Both the position numbers and the translations under genes were made by a program. This document shows, in pieces, positions 1 to 6,326 of a stretch of DNA of 64,000 nucleotides. The stretch lies in NCBI GenBank assembly GCA_963734065.1, contig CAVTFN010000005.1, forward strand, positions 744,001 to 808,000, read 5' to 3'. The first letter of the stretch is position 1. Every line of letters begins with the position of its first letter. This stretch comes from DATBLE01 sp963734065. GTDB lineage: Bacteria > Actinomycetota > Thermoleophilia > Gaiellales > Gaiellaceae. The notes beneath the pieces are model-generated. The model was not told the DNA's origin and did not search any database. It saw nothing but the letters and a program-made list of their open reading frames with translations.

Positions 1-645
1 GCCGCGGAACCGAACTCCGTCGAGCCTGCGCTCGTTCAGCTGGGCCGCGCGGCTCATCAGCATCGCGACGTGCTCCTTCCAGGCCACAACGGGGTCGGTC
101 TCGTCCAGGCGAACCGTCGCCCGGATCGCGTCCCAGAGGCGCTCGAGATCCGGCTCGCCGAACACTTGCCCCGCCCAGGCCGGGGTCGGAAACGCGACGA
201 TCGTCCAGGGGATCTGACGGCGGTCGATCGCGGTCCAGATCGCCCGGCGGCGGTCCGGAACGCTCGACTCGACCACGCGCTTTGCATCGAGGCCCTCGAA
301 GAGGTCGGGATCCGGCTCGCCGACGATGCTGACGAGCGCGGTCTCGCGCTGGGCCTCCTCCTCGACACGCTGCAGCATCCACGGCGGCGCCCAACCGACG
401 GCTTCGTCGGAGGCGAGCTCGGCCCGTGCGCGCCGGACGTGACCGTCGGCGTACTCGACCTGGACGAGGCGCGCGCCCTCCTCGTAGGCGACCCTGGTCA
501 TCGCCCGGACGAGCGGCGCGTGCTCGATCTCGCCGATGATCGTGACGTCCTGCCCCCGGCGGACGTTGATGCCGACCCGAACCGCGAGCCGGGCGTACTG
601 CTCCAGCTCGGCGCTCCGATCGGCCCAGAACGCTTCGACGTCCAC
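1..645 (-). CDS. M29-family aminopeptidase, N-terminal part (runs off the left edge)
   Basis: The first 215 codons read like the N-terminal half of thermophilic M29 aminopeptidases (AmpS/AmpT type), dinuclear metal enzymes that remove N-terminal residues from peptides. The opening segment with EQYARLAVRVGINVRRGQ and EHAPLVRAM followed by YEEGARLVQVEYAD is typical of that family. The metal-binding half lies outside the window and cannot be checked. The GTG start is the only candidate, because an in-frame TAG lies five codons upstream. It is divergent from the phosphoribosyltransferase gene with only 29 bp between the two starts. Family assignment rests on my recognition of the conserved N-terminal pattern. 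Confidence 0.72.
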   Translation of the reverse strand, partial: MDVEAFWADRSAELEQYARLAVRVGINVRRGQDVTIIGEIEHAPLVRAMTRVAYEEGARLVQVEYADGHVRRARAELASDEAVGWAPPWMLQRVEEEAQRETALVSIVGEPDPDLFEGLDAKRVVESSVPDRRRAIWTAIDRRQIPWTIVAFPTPAWAGQVFGEPDLERLWDAIRATVRLDETDPVVAWKEHVAMLMSRAAQLNERRLDGVRFRG

Positions 646-654
646 GTCGCCGGG

Positions 655-660
655 ACGCTA
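655..660 (-). promoter_or_regulatory. Candidate -10 box (TAGCGT) for the M29 aminopeptidase gene
   Basis: TAGCGT reads on the minus strand 9 bases before the GTG start at 645. The same hexamer stands 6 bases before two other GTG starts in this window (48828 and 58847). The expected mRNA would have no leader or one of a few bases. Confidence 0.4.
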
Positions 661-662
661 TC

Positions 663-668
663 TAGAAT
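663..668 (+). promoter_or_regulatory. Candidate -10 box (TAGAAT), leaderless promoter of the phosphoribosyltransferase gene
   Basis: TAGAAT lies exactly 6 bases before the ATG at 675, so transcription would begin at or next to the start codon. No Shine-Dalgarno sequence is present. Confidence 0.5.
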
Positions 669-674
669 CGACCG

Positions 675-1178
675 ATGGGAGACGAGATCGCCGGAACGCC
701 CACCCAGGCACCACCGCGGGAGCAGATGAGCTGGGCGGATCTCGGCGAGGCGTCCCGCGAGCTGGCCTCGGCCATCGTCGACGACGGCTACGAGCCGGAC
801 CTGATCCTGGGAATCGCCCGCGGCGGGCTGCTCGTCGCCGGCGCCCTCTCCTATGCGATCGGCGTGAAGAACACCTTCACGATGAACGTCGAGTTCTACA
901 CGGGCGTCGACGAGCGCCTGCCCGTGCCGATGATCCTTCCGCCGGTCCCCGCGCTCGTCGACCTGCAGGACGCACGGATGCTGATCGCCGACGACGTCGC
1001 AGACACCGGCCAGACGCTCGCACTGGTCAAAGGGTTCTGCGCAGGACAGGTCGGCGAGGTGCGGACCGCGGTGCTGTACGAGAAGTCGCGGTCGATCGTC
1101 ACCTGCGACTACGTGTGGCGGCAAACCGAGCTCTGGATCGACTTCCCGTGGTCGTCCGAGCCGCCGCTCACAGCCTGA
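675..1178 (+). CDS. Purine-type phosphoribosyltransferase (xanthine/guanine PRT-like)
   Basis: A 167-residue cytoplasmic phosphoribosyltransferase that would join a base to PRPP in purine salvage. The PRPP-binding loop MLIADDVADTGQT is at residues 102-114, with the paired acidic residues and DTG typical of type I PRTases. ILGIARGG (44-51) is the usual preceding strand and loop. The WIDFPW segment near residue 154 resembles bacterial xanthine-guanine PRTases, so a Gpt-like role is likely, but the base specificity is inferred. There is no Shine-Dalgarno; a -10-like box 6 bases upstream implies a leaderless mRNA. The 3' end overlaps the convergent gene by 11 bp. Confidence 0.8.
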   Translation: MGDEIAGTPTQAPPREQMSWADLGEASRELASAIVDDGYEPDLILGIARGGLLVAGALSYAIGVKNTFTMNVEFYTGVDERLPVPMILPPVPALVDLQDARMLIADDVADTGQTLALVKGFCAGQVGEVRTAVLYEKSRSIVTCDYVWRQTELWIDFPWSSEPPLTA

Positions 1179-2052
1179 GGAACGACCAGAAGCCGCCACG
1201 GCGCGACGTCACCCGCGAGACCCAGAACGTCGTCGTGTCGACGACGAACAGCGGCCGGGCGTGGAACGTCTGCAGGGTCAGGGATCCGGCTCGTTCGTCG
1301 AGCCGAAGCCGCACCATCGGGAGGATGTCCTGGACTCCCTTCCAGGGGATGCCGATGCAGATCGCGGTGCGCGCCGCCGCGTCCAGCGCGTGCACGAACG
1401 GGTAGCCGCCCGGCTGCTGGTAGAGCGTGTACACCCATCGTCCATCGGCGCTCGCCGTTCGCGTGACCGGTGTGCCGTGCATCAGCCACGACGCCTGGCG
1501 GCGGTCGGCGATCACGCGTGGGAGCAGCCGCCGAGCCGTGAGGTCGTAGGCGCGGACGCGATACGTGGTCACGTCCTTCGCCGAGGTGTGCTCGATCAGG
1601 TAGAGCGTCCCGCCGCCGGGCGAGAGCGCGTCGTACGAGAAGTCGCCCGGGAGCGTGATCCGGCGCCAGACCTTCAGGCTCTTCGTCGAGACGAGCAGGA
1701 AGCGCGACGTCGTCCGTAGCTGCCCGTACGTCTTCGGCGGATTCCAGCCGGCGAGCACGAGCAGCCGGCCGTCGCGGCTCAGGCCACCGGTGCTGCCGTC
1801 GTTCGCGACCATCGGGACGCCCCAGGAGCCGGCGACCGCACGCGAGCCCCATACTCGCCCGCTGGACCTGCTCACCGAGGCGATCACGGTCGCCCTGCCG
1901 CCGGGCAGCGTGACGTAGCGAAGCTGTTGTCCCGGAGCGGTGACGCCCGTCCAGCCCTGCATCACCCCGGGGTCGGGACCGCCCCCATCCGCGAGCGCCG
2001 GGGAGCAGAGTGCGAGCCCGCAGACCGCAATCGCGCAGAAGACGCGGGTCAT
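1168..2052 (-). CDS. Exported beta-propeller-like protein of unknown function
   Basis: A 294-residue protein beginning with a clear signal peptide (positively charged MTR, hydrophobic stretch to about residue 19, then SPALA-D). After it come repeated strand-rich segments with LSRDGRLLVLAG, LSPGGGTLYLIE and SADGRWVYTLY. These are the SPDG-type turns of TolB/WD40-like propellers. No catalytic motif is visible. A strong GAAGGAGG Shine-Dalgarno fixes the ATG at 2052; an in-frame ATG 19 codons upstream lacks one. It is divergent from the ECF sigma gene, and the neighbouring anti-sigma also ends in a propeller domain. A link between them is possible but unproven. Confidence 0.65.
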   Translation of the reverse strand: MTRVFCAIAVCGLALCSPALADGGGPDPGVMQGWTGVTAPGQQLRYVTLPGGRATVIASVSRSSGRVWGSRAVAGSWGVPMVANDGSTGGLSRDGRLLVLAGWNPPKTYGQLRTTSRFLLVSTKSLKVWRRITLPGDFSYDALSPGGGTLYLIEHTSAKDVTTYRVRAYDLTARRLLPRVIADRRQASWLMHGTPVTRTASADGRWVYTLYQQPGGYPFVHALDAAARTAICIGIPWKGVQDILPMVRLRLDERAGSLTLQTFHARPLFVVDTTTFWVSRVTSRRGGFWSFLRL

Positions 2053-2170
2053 GCTTCCTCCTTCGATTCGACTACCGTCCATACGCCCGCAACAGGGCGC
2101 AAGGTCCACGGACCTCCGAGCCGCCGGGAGCCGTATCGAATGTGATGGACCTCCCGGACTCGACCGTTCG

Positions 2171-2176
2171 TATAGT
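2171..2176 (+). promoter_or_regulatory. Candidate -10 box (TATAGT) before the ECF sigma gene
   Basis: TATAGT lies 9 bases before the ATG at 2186. No Shine-Dalgarno sequence separates them, so a very short or absent leader is likely. Confidence 0.4.
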
Positions 2177-2185
2177 CGGCGCGGG

Positions 2186-2710
2186 ATGGGTACCGGCGGG
2201 CCAGAGCGCGCCTGGGTCCGCGGAGCCCAGGGTGGTGACGCCTCGAGCCTCGAGGCGCTGTTCCGCCACCACTGGCCCGCTGCGTACCGCGCTGCCTACC
2301 TCGTCGTCCACGACGCCGGCGCAGCCGAGGACATCGCCCAGGAGGCGTTCCTCGCCGCCGTGCGGAACCTCGACCGATTCGACCGCCGCCGCCCGTTCGG
2401 GCCGTGGCTGCACCGGATCGTCGTCAACCGGGCGATCGACTGGGCGCGGATGCGGGCTTTGCGGCCCGAGTCGGGAGGCGACGCCCTGGCCGGGGTCGCT
2501 GCTGCCGAGCGTGCCGACGCGGGCGAGGGGCTACTCGCGGCGATCCGGTCTCTCCCCCCGGACCACCGGGCCGTGATCGTCCTCCGCTACCTGCTCGAGT
2601 ACACACCCGGTGAGATCGCCCGGCTGCTCGATCTCCCCCGCGGCACGGTCAACTCCCGCCTGCGCCGCGCGCTCGACGCGCTGGGCGAGAAGCTGGAGGA
2701 CGAGCGGTGA
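2186..2710 (+). CDS. ECF-family RNA polymerase sigma factor
   Basis: A 174-residue sigma-70 of the extracytoplasmic-function class. Region 2 spans roughly residues 20-88, with AEDIAQEAFLAAVRNLDRF and the helix FGPWLHRIVVNRAIDWAR. Region 4 spans about 115-168, with LPPDHRAVIVLRYLLEYT and the helix-turn-helix GEIARLLDLPRGTVNSRLR. Region 3 is absent, as usual for the class. It would direct RNA polymerase to a small stress regulon. The ATG at 2186 is chosen because it gives normal family length and sits after TATAGT; the frame stays open upstream without homology. The stop overlaps the next gene's GTG (GTGA), so sigma and anti-sigma are translationally coupled. Confidence 0.9.
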   Translation: MGTGGPERAWVRGAQGGDASSLEALFRHHWPAAYRAAYLVVHDAGAAEDIAQEAFLAAVRNLDRFDRRRPFGPWLHRIVVNRAIDWARMRALRPESGGDALAGVAAAERADAGEGLLAAIRSLPPDHRAVIVLRYLLEYTPGEIARLLDLPRGTVNSRLRRALDALGEKLEDER

Positions 2711-3840
2711 ACGAGCGCGACCTGGGACGTGCGCTGCGGGACGTCGAGCTGCCGCGGCCGGACCGGGAGCGGGCGCTCGCGGTCGTGCGGGCGGCGTTCG
2801 CCGACCGTGAGCGTGTCTCGTGGCCGCGCCGCCACGTGCGCTCGCTCGCCCTCACAGCCGCCGCGGCGGCGGTCGTCGCGGGCGCGTTCAGCCCGCCCGG
2901 CCTGGCCGTCCTCGGCTCGCTGCGCGACGCCGTCGGGCGCGAGGGTGTGAAGCGCGCGAGCCCCGCCCTGGTCGCCCTCCCCACCTCCGGACGGCTGCTC
3001 GTCCAGTCGCCGAGCGGGCCCTGGGTCGTCCAGGCGGACGGCTCCCGCCGGCTGCTCGGCGCGTACGGCGACTCTGCCTGGTCACCGAACGGCCTCTTCG
3101 TGGCGGCAACCAGGCCGAATCAGCTGGTCGCGCTCGACCCGCACGGGCGCGTGCGCTGGGCGCTGGCCCGGCCGCAGGTGCGATTCCCCCGCTGGGCCGG
3201 CGGCCGGACGAACACTCAGATCGCGTACCTGACCGGCAGCCGCCTGCACGTCGTCGCCGGCGACGGGACGCACGACGTCGACCTCTGCGGCGACCCGGCG
3301 GCGGCGCGCGTGGCGCCCGCCTGGCGCCCGGGCCCCGGCTGGACGCTCGCCTACACGACGACGCGCGGGCGTGTCTACGTGCTCGACGCGGGCCGCTGCT
3401 CGCTTCTCTGGCGCTCGGCGCCGTTCCCGAAGCCGCGCCTGCTCGAATGGTCGGCCGACGGCCGCCGGCTGGCGCTCGTCACCGCCGACAAGCTGGTCGT
3501 CTTCACGGGCAAGCGACCGGCCGTCCGCTACCTGCGGGGCGCGACCTCGATCGCGTTCGCTCCGCACGGCCACCAGCTCGCGGTCGTCCAGGGCGGCAGG
3601 CTGCTGGTGTTCGACTCCGACCGGCTCGCTGCGCCACCGCGCCGCATCTTCTCCGGAGCGGGCCGCTTCGGCGACGTCGTCTGGTCGCCGGACGGCCGCT
3701 GGCTGCTCCTCTCGTGGCCCACCGCCGACCAGCTGCTGTTCATCCGCTCGACGGGCGTCCGCCGGCTGTTGGCCTACTCGAACGTCACCGAGCAGTTCGG
3801 CGGCCGGGCGTTCCCGCGTCTGCGCGGATGGTGCTGCTGA
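2707..3840 (+). CDS. Probable membrane anti-sigma factor with extracytoplasmic beta-propeller
   Basis: 377 residues with a GTG start overlapping the sigma stop. Residues 1-42 are a charged cytoplasmic segment, 45-72 a single hydrophobic span, and 90-377 a WD40/TolB-like propeller with repeats such as SWSPNGLFVAA, LEWSADGRRLALV, FAPHGHQLAVV and VWSPDGRWLLLSW. Position directly after an ECF sigma gene plus this topology argue that it holds the sigma factor at the membrane and senses something outside. No zinc-binding HxxxCxxC anti-sigma motif is seen, so the cytoplasmic part would be a divergent type. The last 56 bp overlap the convergent gene. Confidence 0.65.
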   Translation: MNERDLGRALRDVELPRPDRERALAVVRAAFADRERVSWPRRHVRSLALTAAAAAVVAGAFSPPGLAVLGSLRDAVGREGVKRASPALVALPTSGRLLVQSPSGPWVVQADGSRRLLGAYGDSAWSPNGLFVAATRPNQLVALDPHGRVRWALARPQVRFPRWAGGRTNTQIAYLTGSRLHVVAGDGTHDVDLCGDPAAARVAPAWRPGPGWTLAYTTTRGRVYVLDAGRCSLLWRSAPFPKPRLLEWSADGRRLALVTADKLVVFTGKRPAVRYLRGATSIAFAPHGHQLAVVQGGRLLVFDSDRLAAPPRRIFSGAGRFGDVVWSPDGRWLLLSWPTADQLLFIRSTGVRRLLAYSNVTEQFGGRAFPRLRGWCC

Positions 3841-4780
3841 CCAGACAGGCGTCGTGCGACGAGCGGGCGACGCGTCTGCGGCGGATCACCCTGCCCCGTT
3901 CGTCGAGAACCGTCAGCATGCCGCGCCCGAGCGCCGGAGTGACCACGAGCCCGAGTGCCTGCTGGACGTTGTACGAGCCGACCTCGACCGGCACCTGGCG
4001 GAGCGGCCGGCCGTCGACGCGGTGCAGACGGAGGGTGCCGCTCCAGCCGCTGGTCACGTAGACGGTCCCGCCGGCGAACGTGACGTGCTGGGGAGGCCAG
4101 TCGCCGGACGGCCGCGAGAGCAGGCGCCCGTCGCGGCGGTCGTAGACGACCAGCTCCTGGCGATCTCCGGAGCTGACCCACAGATGCCGCCCGTCCGGGG
4201 CGATGCCGACGTCGTGGGCGAGGAACGGCGGTCGGAAGCGGCGGACGAGCCGTGGCCGTGCCGGCGCCGACACGTCCACGATCGCCACCTCCGCCGCCTT
4301 CGAGCCGAGAGCGATCCAGAGCGTCCGTCCGGCCGGGTCGACGGTCACGTGCCGCGCGTGGGGGCCGACCTGCTCCCGTCCGACCACTCGCCCGCGGAGC
4401 ACGTCGATCGCGACCACCTCGCCCCGGTCCGCGTCCGTCACGAACGCGTGCCGTCCATCCGGATGGGCGGCGGTGTAGCGGGGCTCGCCGAAGCCGCGCA
4501 GGACGTGCGAGACGAAGAGCGCGGTCGCGTCGATCAGGCTGACCGCGCCGACGTCGGAGTGGGCGACGACCGCCGTCCGGCCCACGGTCTCGATGCTCCG
4601 CGGGAAGGCGAGCGTCGAGATCCGCCGTCGCACGTCTCCGCTTGCCGGATCCACCGCCAGCACGGACGACTCCAGGTCGGCGGTGACCAGGACGAGCGGT
4701 GCCGCGCCGGCCGCAGCGAGCGCCTGACGGGGCGCAACCGCGACCGCAGCCGCGGCGAGCAGGAGCTCGCGGCGGTTCAT
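3785..4780 (-). CDS. Exported YVTN-type beta-propeller protein
   Basis: A 331-residue protein whose N-terminus has an RR pair followed by a hydrophobic stretch (NRRELLLAAAAVAVAPRQALA), which could be a Tat signal. The mature part shows repeats such as YTAAHPDGRHAFVTDADRG, VTVDPAGRTLWIALG and GIAPDGRHLWVSSGDRQ. These are the strand-turn units of YVTN/lactonase-like propellers, often periplasmic or surface scaffolds. It begins 14 bp after the SelW-like gene on the same strand. Its 3' end overlaps the convergent anti-sigma gene by 56 bp. No enzymatic residue set is recognisable. Confidence 0.7.
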   Translation of the reverse strand: MNRRELLLAAAAVAVAPRQALAAAGAAPLVLVTADLESSVLAVDPASGDVRRRISTLAFPRSIETVGRTAVVAHSDVGAVSLIDATALFVSHVLRGFGEPRYTAAHPDGRHAFVTDADRGEVVAIDVLRGRVVGREQVGPHARHVTVDPAGRTLWIALGSKAAEVAIVDVSAPARPRLVRRFRPPFLAHDVGIAPDGRHLWVSSGDRQELVVYDRRDGRLLSRPSGDWPPQHVTFAGGTVYVTSGWSGTLRLHRVDGRPLRQVPVEVGSYNVQQALGLVVTPALGRGMLTVLDERGRVIRRRRVARSSHDACLVSSTIRADAGTPGRRTAR

Positions 4781-4794
4781 GCAGTGACTACGGC

Positions 4795-5028
4795 TCAGGA
4801 CGCGGCGGAGGTCCGGCGCACAGCTGCCAGGACCTCGCCGGGCTCGGCGTGCCGGCCGACCTGTTGCTTCGAGAAGACGAGCTGCCCATCGACGAGGACG
4901 TCGAACTGGCTCTTCTCGCCGGGGGTGTCGATCGCCTCGTACCCTGCCGCCTGCAACTCGGCCACGAGACTCGCGGCCCGCTCGTCGTAGCCGCTTCAGA
5001 CCGGGCAGAAGAAGATCTCGACCGTCAC
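4795..5028 (-). CDS. SelW/Rdx-family selenoprotein with in-frame TGA (Sec) in a CxxU redox motif
   Basis: Read straight through one TGA (4996-4998), this frame encodes 77 residues matching the SelW/Rdx thioredoxin-like family throughout. It starts VTVEIFFCPV, then the TGA codon, then SGYDERAASLVAEL. It ends with FDVLVDGQLVFSKQQVGRH followed by EPGEVLAAV. Family members carry CxxC or CxxU where this has Cys8-Pro-Val-TGA11. The family-typical VDG-LVFSK strands and GRH-EPGE tail all lie after the TGA, in frame, with no other stop until 4795-4797. The GTG start overlaps the stop of the upstream oxidase gene (GTGA), the usual operon junction here. Sec decoding would need SelA, SelB, SelC and SelD, none of which is in this window. 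The alternative is a Cys-to-stop mutation or base-call error. Confidence 0.8.
4958..4995 (-). promoter_or_regulatory. Candidate bacterial SECIS stem-loop just after the TGA
   Basis: On the minus strand, bases 11-15 after the TGA (ACGAG) can pair with bases 28-32 (CUCGU). This leaves a 12-base loop starting CG at base 16. Below a three-base bulge, GGCU (bases 4-7) can pair with GGCC (33-36), including one G-U pair. Bacterial SECIS elements are described as a hairpin directly 3' of UGA, with the loop about 16-37 bases downstream and a G in its first two bases. This fits, but GC-rich DNA folds easily, so it is only a candidate. Confidence 0.4.
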
Positions 5029-6293
5029 GGCCCGAACTGTAGGCATTCCGGCCGGATGTCCGCCACGGTGCGACAACCGGAGAGCGCCATCGTCAGGTCG
5101 AGGTCCGCGACGAGGTTGCGGATCACGTCGCGCACGCCGGCCGCGCCGCGGAGCGCGAGGCCGTAGACGTACGGCCGCCCGAGCAGCACGGCGGTCGCGC
5201 CGAGCGCGAGCGCCTTGAACGCGTCGGCGCCGCCGCGGATACCGCTGTCGAACAGGATCGGGATCCGTCCGTCGACCGCTTCGGCCACACCGGGCAGCGC
5301 GTCGAGCGAGGCGATCGCGCCGTCGACCTGGCGGCCGCCGTGGTTCGAGACGACGACCGCGTCCAATCCGTGCTCGACCGACAGGCGGGCGTCGTCGGGA
5401 TGGAGGATTCCCTTCACCACGATCGGCAGCGTCGTCCGCTCCCGCAGCCAGGCGAAGTCGTCCCACGTCAGCGACGGGCGCGAGTAGATCTCCATCACCT
5501 TGCGCACGGCCGCGACGCCGGCACCGGAGCGCAGGTTCTCGCGGAAGCTCCCCGGGTACGAGCGTGTCGCCCGGACGAGCGCGCGCACCGCGGCCGGCGT
5601 CGGACGGCCCGACCGCTGCGCCGCGGACGGGTCGACGAGGCTGCGGAAGACCGGGTCGCTGGTGTACTGAGCGATTCCCATCCCGGTCGCGAACGGGAGA
5701 TGCGCGAAGTCGAGGTCGCGCGAGCGCCAGCCGAGCATCTTGGTGTCGAGCGTGACGACGATCGCCTCGCACCCGCAGGCCTCGGCGCGGGCGACGAAGC
5801 TCGCGACCAGGTCGTCGGACGTGCTCCAGTAGAGCTGGAACCAGCGCGAGGCGCCGCCCATCGCTGCCGCGCACTCCTCCATCGGCCGGGACGCCTGATT
5901 GGAGAAGATCATCGGGACGCCCTCGGCTGCGGCCGCCCTCGCGACGCCGACGTCCGCGTCGCCGTGCGCGAGCTCGAGCACGCCGATCGGAGCGAGCAGG
6001 AACGGAGTGGGCCGGCGCCGGCCGAGCAGCTCCACCGACAGGTCGCGAGCGGAGACGTCGCGGAGCACCCGCGGGACGATGCGCCACCGGTCGAACGCCG
6101 CGCGATTCGCCGCGATCGTGCGCTCGATGCCCGCGCCGCCGGCGATGTAGGCGTAGGCCTGCGCCGACAGGGTCGACTTCGCCTTCCGCTCGAGCTTCCG
6201 GTGGTCGAACGGGATCGCCGGCCGGCGGCCGCGAACGCCCGCCAGGTAGATCTCGGTCTGCCGCGCGAGGCCGACGCCTGGGGGACTGCTCAC
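5025..6293 (-). CDS. FMN-dependent 2-hydroxyacid oxidase (lactate 2-monooxygenase-like)
   Basis: 422 residues of the FMN alpha-hydroxyacid dehydrogenase family, a TIM barrel oxidising 2-hydroxyacids such as lactate. The active-site block SNHGGRQVDG (316-325) supplies the catalytic His318. Lys294 sits in PIVVKGIL, and the phosphate-binding loop is DSGIRGGADAFKALALGA (349-366). The insertion between about 190 and 270 and total length fit lactate 2-monooxygenase better than the shorter lactate dehydrogenases; the substrate is inferred. The GTG start has TAGCAT seven bases upstream. It is followed with overlap by the SelW-like gene, so both are probably one transcript and may share a redox role. 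Confidence 0.85.
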   Translation of the reverse strand: MSSPPGVGLARQTEIYLAGVRGRRPAIPFDHRKLERKAKSTLSAQAYAYIAGGAGIERTIAANRAAFDRWRIVPRVLRDVSARDLSVELLGRRRPTPFLLAPIGVLELAHGDADVGVARAAAAEGVPMIFSNQASRPMEECAAAMGGASRWFQLYWSTSDDLVASFVARAEACGCEAIVVTLDTKMLGWRSRDLDFAHLPFATGMGIAQYTSDPVFRSLVDPSAAQRSGRPTPAAVRALVRATRSYPGSFRENLRSGAGVAAVRKVMEIYSRPSLTWDDFAWLRERTTLPIVVKGILHPDDARLSVEHGLDAVVVSNHGGRQVDGAIASLDALPGVAEAVDGRIPILFDSGIRGGADAFKALALGATAVLLGRPYVYGLALRGAAGVRDVIRNLVADLDLTMALSGCRTVADIRPECLQFGP

Positions 6294-6300
6294 AGCCTCG

Positions 6301-6306
6301 ATGCTA
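6301..6306 (-). promoter_or_regulatory. Candidate -10 box (TAGCAT) for the hydroxyacid oxidase/SelW transcript
   Basis: TAGCAT on the minus strand lies 7 bases before the GTG at 6293, close to the leaderless spacing seen elsewhere in the window. Confidence 0.4.
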
Positions 6307-6326
6307 CGGCACCGAGAGAGCTCCGC

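Noticed and set aside
4996..6087. A 363-codon minus-strand frame ending at the TGA of the SelW-like gene
   Set aside because: Only its last codons (the SelW start) are meaningful. The rest is the out-of-frame shadow of the hydroxyacid oxidase gene.
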